Part shown: one piece after another, positions 17,115-25,305 of the stretch
Numbering within the stretch: the stretch's first letter is position 1
Layout: each line of letters begins with the position of its first letter
Translations under genes and position numbers: made by a program
Notes under the pieces: generated by a model
Databases searched by the model: none
Told to the model about the DNA's origin: nothing
The model's input: the letters and a program-made list of their open reading frames with translations, nothing else
NCBI RefSeq assembly: GCF_030323265.1
Contig: NZ_CP104990.1
Coordinates: forward strand, 496,001 to 560,000
Length of the DNA: 64,000 nucleotides
Reading direction: 5' to 3'
From: Terrirhizobium terrae
GTDB lineage: Bacteria; Pseudomonadota; Alphaproteobacteria; Rhizobiales; Rhizobiaceae

Positions 17115-17993
17115 ATGTCGGAAGCGAGCACGCCTCTTCAGCAGGATCTGATGCGCCGCATCGTCGAAGTCATCCACGAGGATGAACTGCAGCCGGGTGC
17201 GCGTCTTCGTCAGAACCAGCTTGCCGAGCGCCTGCGCGTGTCCAGGACGCCCGTCAGAATGGCGCTGGAACTGCTGGAGGCTCAGGGAATATTGCAGCAC
17301 GAGCCCAATCGCGGGATGACGCTTGTCATGGTCCCGCCGCTGGTTGAAGTGGCACAGGCCGCTCCGGCTGACGAAGAGCTTCTTGTCGCTGTCGCTCGCC
17401 TGCGCCGCGAAGGAAAACTTTCGGATCAATTCGCCGAGCTGGAGCTGATGCGATTGACCGGTCGTGAGCGCACAATGGTGCGTCAGACGCTGATCAAGCT
17501 CGAAGACCTAGGCGTGCTTCAGCGCAGGCAAGGGTATGGCTGGCAGTTCACCAGCCCGGTTCGCGACCTACGCGCCCGTGCGGAGAGCTACAATTTTCGC
17601 ATGTTGATCGAGTGTGCCGCGATCCTAACCCCGGAGTTTTCGTTATCCGGGGATTGGATTGCCTCAATGCGGAAGCGGCACGAAATCATGCTCGCCAGCC
17701 TCTGGACGGAAGCCTCTAGCGTGGCCCTGTTTGAGATGAATGCGGATTTTCATCTGGGAATCAGTGCCGCATCCGGTAATCGCTACATAGCTGAGGCGAT
17801 GAACCGCCAGAACCAGCTCCGACGATTATCGAACTACAATTGGCAGCATGGCCCCGAGCGCGTGATCACGACATGCCGCGAGCATCTGGAGATACTCGAT
17901 CGGCTGGAGCATGGCGAGAATGAGGTTGCCGCAGCGCTGATGCGCAAGCACCTTGCCGGCGCGCGGGGCACAGCCAGACAAAGTGAACTTTGA
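17115..17993 (+). CDS. GntR-family regulator with FCD-like domain
   Basis: A 292-residue regulator. The N-terminal winged helix (LQQDLMRRIVEVIHEDELQPGARLRQNQLAERLRVSRTPVRMALELLE) is GntR-type. A second helix-turn-helix-like region follows at about residues 95-150 (LELMRLTGRERTMVRQTLIKLEDLGVL). The C-terminal half is an FCD-like ligand domain with conserved His (DFHLGISAASGN, CREHLEILDRLE). It is divergent from the C45/importer operon with 106 bp between them and probably controls that operon. Confidence 0.88.
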   Translation: MSEASTPLQQDLMRRIVEVIHEDELQPGARLRQNQLAERLRVSRTPVRMALELLEAQGILQHEPNRGMTLVMVPPLVEVAQAAPADEELLVAVARLRREGKLSDQFAELELMRLTGRERTMVRQTLIKLEDLGVLQRRQGYGWQFTSPVRDLRARAESYNFRMLIECAAILTPEFSLSGDWIASMRKRHEIMLASLWTEASSVALFEMNADFHLGISAASGNRYIAEAMNRQNQLRRLSNYNWQHGPERVITTCREHLEILDRLEHGENEVAAALMRKHLAGARGTARQSEL

Positions 17994-18141
17994 ATCGCAA
18001 AATGCAATGACATCGCCACTTACGGATCGTCGGCATCTTCATCTCGCTGGGATGCTTCGGAGAAATGACCGCAATGAATGCGCACCTAATTCGCAGACCA
18101 TCATAAGAGGGCAGATATCGTTGAAACCCGGTCGACGACCA

Positions 18142-19317
18142 TTACCCTGCTTTGGCCAAGGGCAGTCGCAAGGTCGTGCCGATCATGATCATCCTCACCG
18201 CGTCTTCCGCAGCGCGGGCAAGTAGCTTGGGTGCTGCGGAGATTGCGTCTTCGAGCGAGCATGGCCGCGTCAGAAACGATGCGAAGGCATCAATGCCGCA
18301 ATCGAGATTGAGCCTCACACCCTTGCCGATCGTGCCGGCAAGCGCAACCACCGGAACACCGGCCTCCTTGGCACGCCGTGCGATTTCGGCCGGAACCTTG
18401 CCGAAGGGCGTCTGTCCATCGAGGCTGCCTTCCGCCGTGATCACCAGATCGGCGTCGCGAATGTAATCGTCGACCTCCAGATATTGCATGACGATCTCGT
18501 AACGGGGATGGAGCCTGCCGCAGAGGAGACCGAGAACGGCTGCACCCAATCCACCCGATGCACCGGCGCCGGGTGCGGAGCCGACGTCGAGGCCGGTGGC
18601 GCTTTTGATGCAGGCTGCATAGATTTCCATGGCCATCGCCAATTGCTCGACCTGCTCCGGTGTCGCGCCTTTTTGCGGGCCGAACACGCGGGCAACACCA
18701 CGCTCGCCGAGAAGCTGATTGTGCCAGTTGACGGCCGCATCGATCCGGACCTTCTCAAGGCGTGGGTCACGGGTGCTGATGTCTATACGGTCGAGCGGTG
18801 TTAGCGCCGCACCACCGCGGTCGAGTTCATTGCCGTCAGCGTCGAGAAGACGGATTCCCAGCGCTTGCGCCATGCCGGCGCCGCCATCGTTGATGCCGCT
18901 GTCGCCGCAGCCGAGCAAGATCCGCCTCGCACCGAGATCGAGCGCGGCCCGCACCAGTTCACCGACACCGTAGCTCGTGGTCCGGCATGGGTTGCGCCGA
19001 TCGCGCGGGACGAGGCCGAGACCGGCAGCGGCGGCCATCTCGATGACTGCGGTCGGTTCTGCACAGCCGCCGAGAAAACCCACAAGGGCCTGTACCGGCT
19101 GTCCGATCGGCCCGGTGACGGTGACCGGATGGATCGTGCCATCGGTGGCGCCCACCAGCGCCCTGGTAAATCCTTCGCCGCCATCGGCCATCGGCACCTT
19201 CGTGACGACGGTGCCGGGAAACGCGCGCAGGACACCTTTTTCGATACAATCGGCGGCCTGTTCTGCCGAAAGGCTTTCCTTGAAACCGGAAGGAGCGACA
19301 ACGACGCGGAAGGGCAT
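18142..19317 (-). CDS. Glycerate 2-kinase (GarK/GlxK type)
   Basis: About 391 residues, the usual length for the family. Characteristic motifs are VVVAPSGFKESLSAEQAADCIEKG at the N terminus, VPMADGGEGF, GCGDSGINDGGAGMAQALG and PGAGASGGLGAAVL. It phosphorylates D-glycerate to 2-phosphoglycerate with ATP. I chose the ATG at 19317 (MPFRVVVAPS), which has AGGA upstream; an earlier ATG would add 11 residues. It is followed (in map order) by an SLC13-type anion transporter on the same strand, which may bring in the organic acid that feeds it. Confidence 0.9.
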   Translation of the reverse strand: MPFRVVVAPSGFKESLSAEQAADCIEKGVLRAFPGTVVTKVPMADGGEGFTRALVGATDGTIHPVTVTGPIGQPVQALVGFLGGCAEPTAVIEMAAAAGLGLVPRDRRNPCRTTSYGVGELVRAALDLGARRILLGCGDSGINDGGAGMAQALGIRLLDADGNELDRGGAALTPLDRIDISTRDPRLEKVRIDAAVNWHNQLLGERGVARVFGPQKGATPEQVEQLAMAMEIYAACIKSATGLDVGSAPGAGASGGLGAAVLGLLCGRLHPRYEIVMQYLEVDDYIRDADLVITAEGSLDGQTPFGKVPAEIARRAKEAGVPVVALAGTIGKGVRLNLDCGIDAFASFLTRPCSLEDAISAAPKLLARAAEDAVRMIMIGTTLRLPLAKAG

Positions 19318-19416
19318 GGGGATTATCCTTTCATGACATGTGTGTGACATGAGGGAAACGTGACCGCTCGAGGCTTATTCCGGCATCGAAGAAATTTATT
19401 CGGCTAAATAAGAATT

Positions 19417-19435
19417 GAGCCGCACGGAGCGGCTC
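19417..19435 (-). terminator. Hairpin after the SLC13 transporter gene
   Basis: A 6-bp stem (GAGCCG with CGGCTC) and 7-nt loop lies 28 bp past the transporter stop. On the minus strand an A/T-rich run follows. It is a modest candidate for an intrinsic terminator. Confidence 0.4.
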
Positions 19436-19462
19436 TTGAAGATGTTAGACTGTTGTTTTCGC

Positions 19463-20944
19463 TTATTTTCCGGGCATGAAACCCTGCAGCGGCCACAGCA
19501 CCGTCGCCACGAAGATAAGCAGACATATGAAAGGCGGGGCGAGCAAATAACCGAGCCTGCGCAGATCGGCCTGAGTAAAGGCCGCAGGCTCCAGCCCACC
19601 AAACAGAACGACCGGTTTGGCCGATACCATGGTCATCTGGCAAAAGCCGCTGGCAAGCGTCACGACCATTATGAGTACGGCCGGATCCACGCCGAGGGCC
19701 GAGAGCGGTAACGCGAAGGCGGGGATGAGCACCGTTGCCCGCGCCGTCCGCGATGTGATCACCAGATGAGAGAAGGTGGCGATGACCACGGCAAACGAGA
19801 TGATGACGACGGGTGCAGTGATCATGCTCTGACGAAAGACGTTCACCAGCCGATCCGCCAGCATCTGGGCCGTGCCCGTTTCAATCAATGCTTCGCCGAT
19901 GACCAGCATTCCCGCCATGAACAGCAACAGGTTCCATTCGACGGTTTTCAGTGCTGCCTTGAGCGTCATGCCGGAAATATTGGGCATGCACAGCACAAGG
20001 GCTGCCACTACGCCGACCAGTGCCATGTCGATGCCGTGAAGCGACTGGGTGGAGAACATCAGTACGGTGCCGCAGACCACGGCGGCAACCGCGATCTGTT
20101 GACGCGACAGGGCCGTGGGTCGTTTTGGCGCCGTGCTGGCGCCTGGTGCCATGTCGCGTTCCTCCTTGGTCAGGAACACGTGAAGCAGGAGGGCGCAGGC
20201 GGTCAGGCAGGTTATCAGCGAAAACGGACCGGCCAGAACCAGCCAGCCGATGAAATCCGGTTGCGTGCCGGTGAGGCGGGACAAAAAGCCGGCGGCAACG
20301 AGATGCGCTCCGGCGCCGATCAGCGAAGCTCCAGCGGAGAGAAGGATGACGGTCGGAAAAAGCAGGCCGAGCGCACGCGAAATCCGCGTGTTGCCAATTG
20401 CGGATGAGACGCCGAGATAGACCGGCATCAGGATTGCGGCCCGCGCTGATGTGGAGGGAATGACGAAGGCTGTTGCAAAGGTCAGTAGTGTCAACATCCA
20501 GAACATCGAGCGGATGCTGCGCATCTTCGGCATCATCCGGTCAGTCACCTGCTCGATCAGGCCCACATGCCGCAGAACGCCGGCGATCACGAAGGCCGAT
20601 AGCAGCAGCCAGATGATGTCATTGCCGAGCGATCGGTAGACCAGATCTTCCGGTATGGCGCCGACGACCGCGAGTGCCACGGCTCCCGCCAGCGCGACCG
20701 GGGTTTCCGGCAGTTCGAGCACCGTCCAGGCGGTTATCGCAGAGAAGAAGATGAAGAGCGTCGCCCGCATCGACATGGTCAGGCCGTCGATTGCCAGAAA
20801 GATCAATACGGCCGCGAAGCCGATCAGCAGCGCCGCGACTACCTGTTTGAGATGCTTGACCGATACCACGGGCTCGGCTGCCGCAACCGTCGTGTTGTCT
20901 TTTTGAGGATTTGCCATGGGCAAGGACATGAGGTGCGCCACCAC
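19463..20944 (-). CDS. SLC13/DASS-family anion permease
   Basis: A 493-residue integral membrane protein with about 11-13 hydrophobic helices. Typical family features are ELPETPVALAGAVALAVVGAI, LLLSAFVIAGVLRHVGL, the SNT-like PSTSARAAILMP loop, and its second copy SHLVITSRTARATVLIPAF. Members move di- and tricarboxylates, sulfate or related anions, usually with sodium. Two adjacent GTG codons (20944 and 20941) follow a GGAGG; 20941 has the better 7-nt spacing. It neighbours glycerate kinase, so a sugar-acid substrate such as tartrate or glycerate is possible. Confidence 0.85.
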   Translation of the reverse strand: MVAHLMSLPMANPQKDNTTVAAAEPVVSVKHLKQVVAALLIGFAAVLIFLAIDGLTMSMRATLFIFFSAITAWTVLELPETPVALAGAVALAVVGAIPEDLVYRSLGNDIIWLLLSAFVIAGVLRHVGLIEQVTDRMMPKMRSIRSMFWMLTLLTFATAFVIPSTSARAAILMPVYLGVSSAIGNTRISRALGLLFPTVILLSAGASLIGAGAHLVAAGFLSRLTGTQPDFIGWLVLAGPFSLITCLTACALLLHVFLTKEERDMAPGASTAPKRPTALSRQQIAVAAVVCGTVLMFSTQSLHGIDMALVGVVAALVLCMPNISGMTLKAALKTVEWNLLLFMAGMLVIGEALIETGTAQMLADRLVNVFRQSMITAPVVIISFAVVIATFSHLVITSRTARATVLIPAFALPLSALGVDPAVLIMVVTLASGFCQMTMVSAKPVVLFGGLEPAAFTQADLRRLGYLLAPPFICLLIFVATVLWPLQGFMPGK

Positions 20945-21114
20945 TTGGCCTCCTTTTTTACGCCGTCATCAGAGGGCAGTTTCGGTTTGGGGAAAGTGGC
21001 CGGTCCGCCGGGATCTCCCCATGTCCGATTGTGAACGTTTGATGACGATGGATATTCCCGGCCTCGGTGCATTTTCGAAAAGAAGAGCAATCACGCAGAA
21101 AATGCATCGCCTCC

Positions 21115-21139
21115 GGAATAAGTCAGCGGCAGCCCCGTT
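21115..21139 (+). promoter_or_regulatory. ECF-type promoter of the Asp-rich exported protein gene
   Basis: GGAAT at 21115-21119 and CGTT at 21136-21139 are separated by 16 nt, 41 bp before the ATG. The flanks match the two other plus-strand copies in this cluster (CGGAATAAG and CCGTT). This is the -35/-10 arrangement of ECF sigma factors. Confidence 0.75.
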
Positions 21140-21180
21140 CATCGACAGGTACTGACCTCGAACATGGAAGGAGAACAGTC

Positions 21181-21435
21181 ATGAACCGAGTTCTTGCCGC
21201 AAGCGCGATGGCCCTGCTTGCCACGGCCACGCTGACGGCGGCGACACATCCGGTGCAGGCCATGCCACTTGCGCAGCCGCAGATATCCGCGCCCTCGCAG
21301 GTCATCCTGGTGGATGATGACGACGACGATGATGATGATGATCGCCGTTACAGCCGTCGGTATCGCGGTAATGACGATGGATGGCCAAGGTTTCGTGGTC
21401 ATTCCCGCGACGACGATGATGACGACGACGATTGA
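21181..21435 (+). CDS. Small exported Asp-rich protein
   Basis: An 84-residue protein with a signal peptide (MNRVLAASAMALLATATLTAA, cleavage near VQAMP). The mature part is short and extremely acidic in blocks: ten Asp in a row near residue 41-50, an Arg/Tyr/Gly-rich middle (RRYSRRYRGNDDGW), and eight Asp at the very C terminus. No enzyme motif is seen. Such runs can bind calcium or other cations or basic surfaces, but this is inference. It has a good ribosome-binding site (AAGGAG) and an ECF-type promoter shared with neighbours. The start at 21181 is preferred over an upstream in-frame codon because the signal peptide begins here. Confidence 0.75.
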   Translation: MNRVLAASAMALLATATLTAATHPVQAMPLAQPQISAPSQVILVDDDDDDDDDDRRYSRRYRGNDDGWPRFRGHSRDDDDDDDD

Positions 21436-21463
21436 GGTCACTTCATCCAAAACAGAAATATCG

Positions 21464-21492
21464 TGCCCGGCCTTTGCGCCGGGCATTTTTTT
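21464..21492. terminator. Intrinsic terminator between Asp-rich gene and subtilase gene
   Basis: A perfect 8-bp stem (TGCCCGGC with GCCGGGCA), 6-nt loop and a run of seven T follow the Asp-rich gene by 28 bp. The two genes converge here, so it ends transcription of the plus-strand gene and may serve the minus strand partly. Confidence 0.9.
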
Positions 21493-21512
21493 GAGCATGG
21501 CGCCTGCCGATA

Positions 21513-22931
21513 TCAGATCTGGCACAGAGCCTTTGCGTTCAGCAGGCCCCAGCCGAAAATCGCGTCCTTGCCCGGCTCCCCCATGTCGTTTGCCGAACGC
21601 GTCAGGGCGTCCGCCACCTCGCCGGGTTTCATGTCCGGTTTGGCGCCAAGCAGCAGTGAAGCCGCCGCCGTCACGAAGGGCGCGGCAAACGAGGTGCCAC
21701 TCTTTTGCCTGCCCCCGGAAATGGAAGCGGCCGTCCAGACCCCAACACCCGGAGCGGCGATATCGATATGATCGCCACGAGAGGCACGGCGATAAGGTTT
21801 CATGTTCCGGTCGACAGCGGTAACGGCGATCACATCCGCATAGGCGGCGGGATAGACCGGTTTGGCATTCGGGCCTTCATTACCGGCGGCGGCAATCAGG
21901 ATCGTGCCCTTGGCGATTGTGGCGCTCACGGCTTGCTCCAACAGCATGTTCGGCGGCCCGCTGAGGCTGAGATTGATGATCCTGATGTTGCGGGCCGCCA
22001 GCATGTCGAGCGCGCGGATGAGATCGTATATGTCGGCGATATCTGCGGCCTTGCGATAGCGCTGGAAGGCATCGATCGCGACCAGCCTGCCGCCGGGAAC
22101 GAGGCCCGGAGCGCGACTGCCGGCAGAGCCGACGAGAAGGGCGGCAACGGCGGTGCCGTGTTGCGCCGTAGAGGTGGGAGCCGCACCGTCCCCCAATTGG
22201 AGCACCTCGATTGTCGCGTCGGCAAGCGAAGCATGCCCGGCGTTGATGGCAGTATCGATCAGGCCGATCGGCATGGGGGCGCCGCAGCTTGCCGCCCGCC
22301 CGTCGCCGGCATCCTGCGGCCAATCGACGATATGACGAACAAGCTTGCAGTCGCCGCCGGGGCAGGGTGATGTCTTCTTCTGCTCGGGCTGATAAAAATG
22401 GTTGAAATCCACCGAGGCGGAGGGGGCAGCGGCAATGACGGCCTGACGGGCGACATCCAGCGTCATGCCTGTCGGTATCGTCAGCTTGACCATTTCACTT
22501 CCGGTAAGCGAGATCGATATTCGCTCATCAACCACAAATCCGTCCTGCGTCAGGTTTGCGATCGTTGTCTCGTCGAGGCCCAATGCCACGATTTCATTGG
22601 GCGCGCGATCGGGAACTGAAACTGTGCGCCGGGGCGGTGAACGCCGCTCCGCTCGCTGGAATGGCCAGCCGAACAAGGATCTCAGATCACCACGCGGCCG
22701 GCGTGTATCATTGTCGTCACCGCCACCGCCACCGGAAGAGCCGCCACCGTAACCGCCGCCGCTACCATCGTCGCCATCGTCACCGCCTCCATCGTCGTCA
22801 TCGTCCGCAAATGCTGAGGTGATGCCGGGAGCGATGCCAGCAGATTGCAGGACCGGCAGTGTGATCACGCCGCCGAGGCCTGCGAGAATCACGATGAAAA
22901 ATCTGAGACGGTATGGTGCAGTCTTCTTCAA
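21513..22931 (-). CDS. Exported S8 (subtilisin-like) serine protease
   Basis: A 472-residue protein. It has an N-terminal hydrophobic signal (FFIVILAGLGGVITLPVL) followed by an Asp/Gly-rich disordered stretch (about 42-75) and a Pro/Arg-rich linker. A prodomain-like region covers about 105-200. The subtilase triad is visible: Asp226 in IGLIDTAIN, His258 in QHGTAVA and Ser414 in SGTSFAAP, with the oxyanion Asn351 in AAGNEG. Cys190, Cys195 and Cys216 may form a disulfide. The start is a TTG with GGAGA 7 bp upstream. It is divergent from the ECF sigma gene and has a matching ECF promoter, so it probably belongs to that sigma regulon, acting in the periplasm or outside. Confidence 0.88.
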   Translation of the reverse strand: MKKTAPYRLRFFIVILAGLGGVITLPVLQSAGIAPGITSAFADDDDDGGGDDGDDGSGGGYGGGSSGGGGGDDNDTRRPRGDLRSLFGWPFQRAERRSPPRRTVSVPDRAPNEIVALGLDETTIANLTQDGFVVDERISISLTGSEMVKLTIPTGMTLDVARQAVIAAAPSASVDFNHFYQPEQKKTSPCPGGDCKLVRHIVDWPQDAGDGRAASCGAPMPIGLIDTAINAGHASLADATIEVLQLGDGAAPTSTAQHGTAVAALLVGSAGSRAPGLVPGGRLVAIDAFQRYRKAADIADIYDLIRALDMLAARNIRIINLSLSGPPNMLLEQAVSATIAKGTILIAAAGNEGPNAKPVYPAAYADVIAVTAVDRNMKPYRRASRGDHIDIAAPGVGVWTAASISGGRQKSGTSFAAPFVTAAASLLLGAKPDMKPGEVADALTRSANDMGEPGKDAIFGWGLLNAKALCQI

Positions 22932-22997
22932 GTCGCTATCTCCGGTAGAAAAGCAGCCGAAATATTCTCGACAGTCACGCGAATGCTATCCTGGATA

Positions 22998-23022
22998 GAC
23001 GTTTGTCTCGACAGAATATTCC
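22998..23022 (-). promoter_or_regulatory. ECF-type promoter of the subtilase gene
   Basis: On the minus strand GGAAT (23022-23018) is separated by 16 nt from CGTC (23001-22998), 66 bp before the TTG start. It has the same spacing as the three plus-strand copies, but CGTC instead of CGTT and GGAATATT instead of GGAATAAG. Confidence 0.6.
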
Positions 23023-23043
23023 ATGCCGTGCCAAACAAATCGC

Positions 23044-23586
23044 ATGACGAATGACACGCGCACAGTGCCACAGCAGTTGGTGGAGTTTCTGCCCAATCTG
23101 CGACGATTTGCGATTTCGCTCTGCCATTCGCGAGAACTGGCCGATGATCTCGTGCAGGCCGCCTGCGAGCGAGCGATCGTTGCCGCCGACCGTTTTTCGC
23201 CCGATACGCGCTTCGATGCCTGGATGTTTCGCATCCTGCGCAATCTCTGGATCGATCACCTGCGCCGCGCCCGCACTGCTGGTCCACAGGAGGAGATCGA
23301 GAGAGCCTACGATGTGTCAGTGCCGTCAGGAGAGGCCGCGACCCATGCCCGCATGGAACTGATGGAAGTGGCGACCGCCCTGCAGAAACTGCCGGAAGAA
23401 CAGCGTGAAGTGCTTGTCCTGGTCTGCGTTGAGGAATTGAGCTACCGCGATGCGGCCGATGTGCTTTCCATTCCCATAGGTACGGTGATGAGCCGTCTGG
23501 CACGGGCGCGCAAAAATCTGGCGGAACTGACGGGAATAAATCTTGGAGAGAAACGTTCGTCCGATACGAAAGGCGGCGTTGCATGA
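23044..23586 (+). CDS. ECF-family RNA polymerase sigma factor
   Basis: A sigma-70 factor of about 180 residues with only regions 2 and 4. Region 2 spans about 10-75 (LCHSRELADDLVQAACERA, then FDAWMFRILRNLWIDHLRR). Region 4 spans about 110-160 (LPEEQREVLVLVCVEELSYRDAADVLSIPIGTVMSRLARARKNL). There is no extra C-terminal sensing domain. The ATG at 23044 starts a good family N terminus; an ATG at 23023 would lie inside the divergent promoter. The stop overlaps the anti-sigma start (ATGA). It is the likely activator of the four GGAAT-N16-CGT promoters around it. Confidence 0.92.
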   Translation: MTNDTRTVPQQLVEFLPNLRRFAISLCHSRELADDLVQAACERAIVAADRFSPDTRFDAWMFRILRNLWIDHLRRARTAGPQEEIERAYDVSVPSGEAATHARMELMEVATALQKLPEEQREVLVLVCVEELSYRDAADVLSIPIGTVMSRLARARKNLAELTGINLGEKRSSDTKGGVA

Positions 23587-24337
23587 CCATGGAACATTTT
23601 GACGACGAGACATTGATGGCATTCGCCGATGGCGAACTGGACGCGGCGACCAGCCAGCGGCTGGAGACGGCGCTCGAAACAGACGAGGCGCTGGCAGAGA
23701 GGCTGGCCATTTTTCTCGACACGCGGATGGCGGTTGCCTCTGCCATGAAGCCGTTGATCGATGAACCCGTGCCGGAAGCGCTCGCCGCATCCGTGCGGGG
23801 TATGGCCGAAGCGGCGGACACCAAGGCTGCAAACGCGCCCGAAAACAATGTCGTTGCTTTCCAACGGCCGGAAAAGCCGGTCACCGCGCGCAGCAGGAAG
23901 CCGTGGTTGATGCCTGTCGCTGCCTCCATTCTTGCCGTCATCACCGGTGTCGGCGGTTATATGGCCGGTCGTGGCAGCATCGATACCAGTGGATCGCCTG
24001 AAAAGGCCTTGTTTGCCGCGCTCGATCAACAGCCTTCCGGCAGTGATGTCTCGCTTGGCCAATCCGAGGCGTTGCATATCGTCTCGAGTTTTGTCGACGG
24101 CCGGGGGAACTTTGCCGGGAATACGAGTTGAAACGGCAGAACGAGACGACGGCAACCGTCGCATGCCGCACGAATGGCGCGTGGGTCACGCGTCTGGCGC
24201 TGTCATCGCCGCGTGCCGAAGGCTATGTGCCGGCATCCTCTCAGGAAACGATCGACGCCTATCTGGCCTCGATCGATGCCGGTGAACCGCTTGCCGTAGA
24301 GGCGGAAAAAAACGCACTCGCCGACACGGTTGAATAA
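23583..24337 (+). pseudogene. Membrane anti-sigma factor, interrupted by a 1-nt deletion
   Basis: The N-terminal half has the anti-sigma layout (FDDETLMAFADGELDAATSQRLE), with no zinc-binding HxxxCxxC. A single membrane helix at about residues 104-122 (WLMPVAASILAVITGVGGYMAG) places the C-terminal half in the periplasm. The frame ends early, but one frame over the protein continues with CREYELKRQNETTATVACR and a Glu/Ala-rich tail. Restoring one T in the TTT run at 24111-24113 gives about 251 residues. Its overlap with the sigma gene marks it as the cognate regulator. Whether the indel is real matters, because loss of the periplasmic half could deregulate the sigma factor. Confidence 0.85.
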
Positions 24338-24354
24338 ATTTTTCGAACGCACAC

Positions 24355-24379
24355 GGAATAAGTCCCGATCCGGGCCGTT
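24355..24379 (+). promoter_or_regulatory. ECF-type promoter of the DUF6065-like gene
   Basis: GGAAT at 24355-24359, a 16-nt spacer and CGTT at 24376-24379, 30 bp before the ATG. The -35 context CGGAATAAG is identical to the copies at 21115 and 25235. Confidence 0.75.
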
Positions 24380-24409
24380 CTCCTCGCACCCGCCGCGAGG
24401 AGAACGATC

Positions 24410-25126
24410 ATGGCACTGTCACTGCTGAAAAAGCCTGAACCGAAAATGACCTTCCTCTGCCGGAAGGAGGACGAGGGTGTCATACCCGCACCCGTGCGGG
24501 CAAAAACCGCGCTGCCGGACTGGTTTCGCAAACTGCCGCCCGTGACAGAGACACGTGTTTCGACGACGGATAGCGGTCTCACCGTCAAACGCTGCATGCC
24601 GTTTCTCGATGCCATGGCGACCGGCTGGGTCATCGGCCTTGCGGCGACGGTGCGCATGCAGATCTCCGATGGCGGGCAGACAGTCGATTGCGGCTGGGAT
24701 TTCGACCGCACCATGGTCAGCAATCATGCCAACCATCAGGTGGCCGGCAACCCACGCGACCCGATGCCGCCCTGCAAATTTCACAATTACTGGACGATCG
24801 TCACGCCGCCGGGCTGGAGCTGCATGTTCGTGCCACCGCTGAACCGCCCCAACGGCGCATTCGAAATCGTGTCAGGCGTGGTGGATACCGACACCTACCA
24901 GTCGGAAATCCATTTTCCGTTTTTCGCAACTGGCGAAGACGGATTGCATGTTCTGGAGCGCGGCGCGCCGATCGTGCAGATCATTCCCTTCCGCCGGGAA
25001 ACGACCGACCTGGCGGCCGATATCCGATCGGAAAGCGAAGAGGAGGCGGCAACCCGCAAAACGATCCTGCGCAAAACGCAGGCATCCGATGGCTGGTATC
25101 GGAAATTCGCCCGCGCTCAGCGCTGA
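24410..25126 (+). CDS. DUF6065-like protein
   Basis: A 238-residue cytoplasmic protein without signal peptide or membrane helix. It starts with a short Lys/Pro-rich segment, then PVRAKTALPDWFRKLPPV, VKRCMPFLDAMATGWVIGL and a beta-rich centre (HQVAGNPRDP, NYWTIVTPPGWSCMFVPPLNRP). This order matches the uncharacterised DUF6065 family, also seen in phages, where function is unknown. It sits between the anti-sigma gene and the Ser/Asn-repeat gene with its own ECF-type promoter and a GAGGAGAA ribosome-binding site. Confidence 0.7.
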   Translation: MALSLLKKPEPKMTFLCRKEDEGVIPAPVRAKTALPDWFRKLPPVTETRVSTTDSGLTVKRCMPFLDAMATGWVIGLAATVRMQISDGGQTVDCGWDFDRTMVSNHANHQVAGNPRDPMPPCKFHNYWTIVTPPGWSCMFVPPLNRPNGAFEIVSGVVDTDTYQSEIHFPFFATGEDGLHVLERGAPIVQIIPFRRETTDLAADIRSESEEEAATRKTILRKTQASDGWYRKFARAQR

Positions 25127-25234
25127 AATCCGCCGCGCCATCCCGCTTTCGCCGATATCCGGCTTCCGGCCGGCTGTCGGCGCTCGCCTTTTTTGTTTTT
25201 CGACATAAGCATGAGAAATTATTTGATATTTTTC

Positions 25235-25259
25235 GGAATAAGCGCGAGCGCCATCCGTT
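25235..25259 (+). promoter_or_regulatory. ECF-type promoter of the Ser/Asn-repeat gene
   Basis: GGAAT at 25235-25239, a 16-nt spacer and CGTT at 25256-25259, 46 bp before the ATG. The -35 context is CGGAATAAG. Confidence 0.75.
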
Positions 25260-25305
25260 TCTCGCAAGCAGCCACGGAGGCTGTCTGATAATCAGGAGAG
25301 AAACT

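Noticed and set aside
22980..23003. CGAAT-N15-CGTT on the plus strand upstream of the sigma gene
   Set aside because: The -35 lacks the GG and the spacer is 15 rather than 16 nt, so it is not counted as a fifth ECF promoter although autoregulation remains possible.
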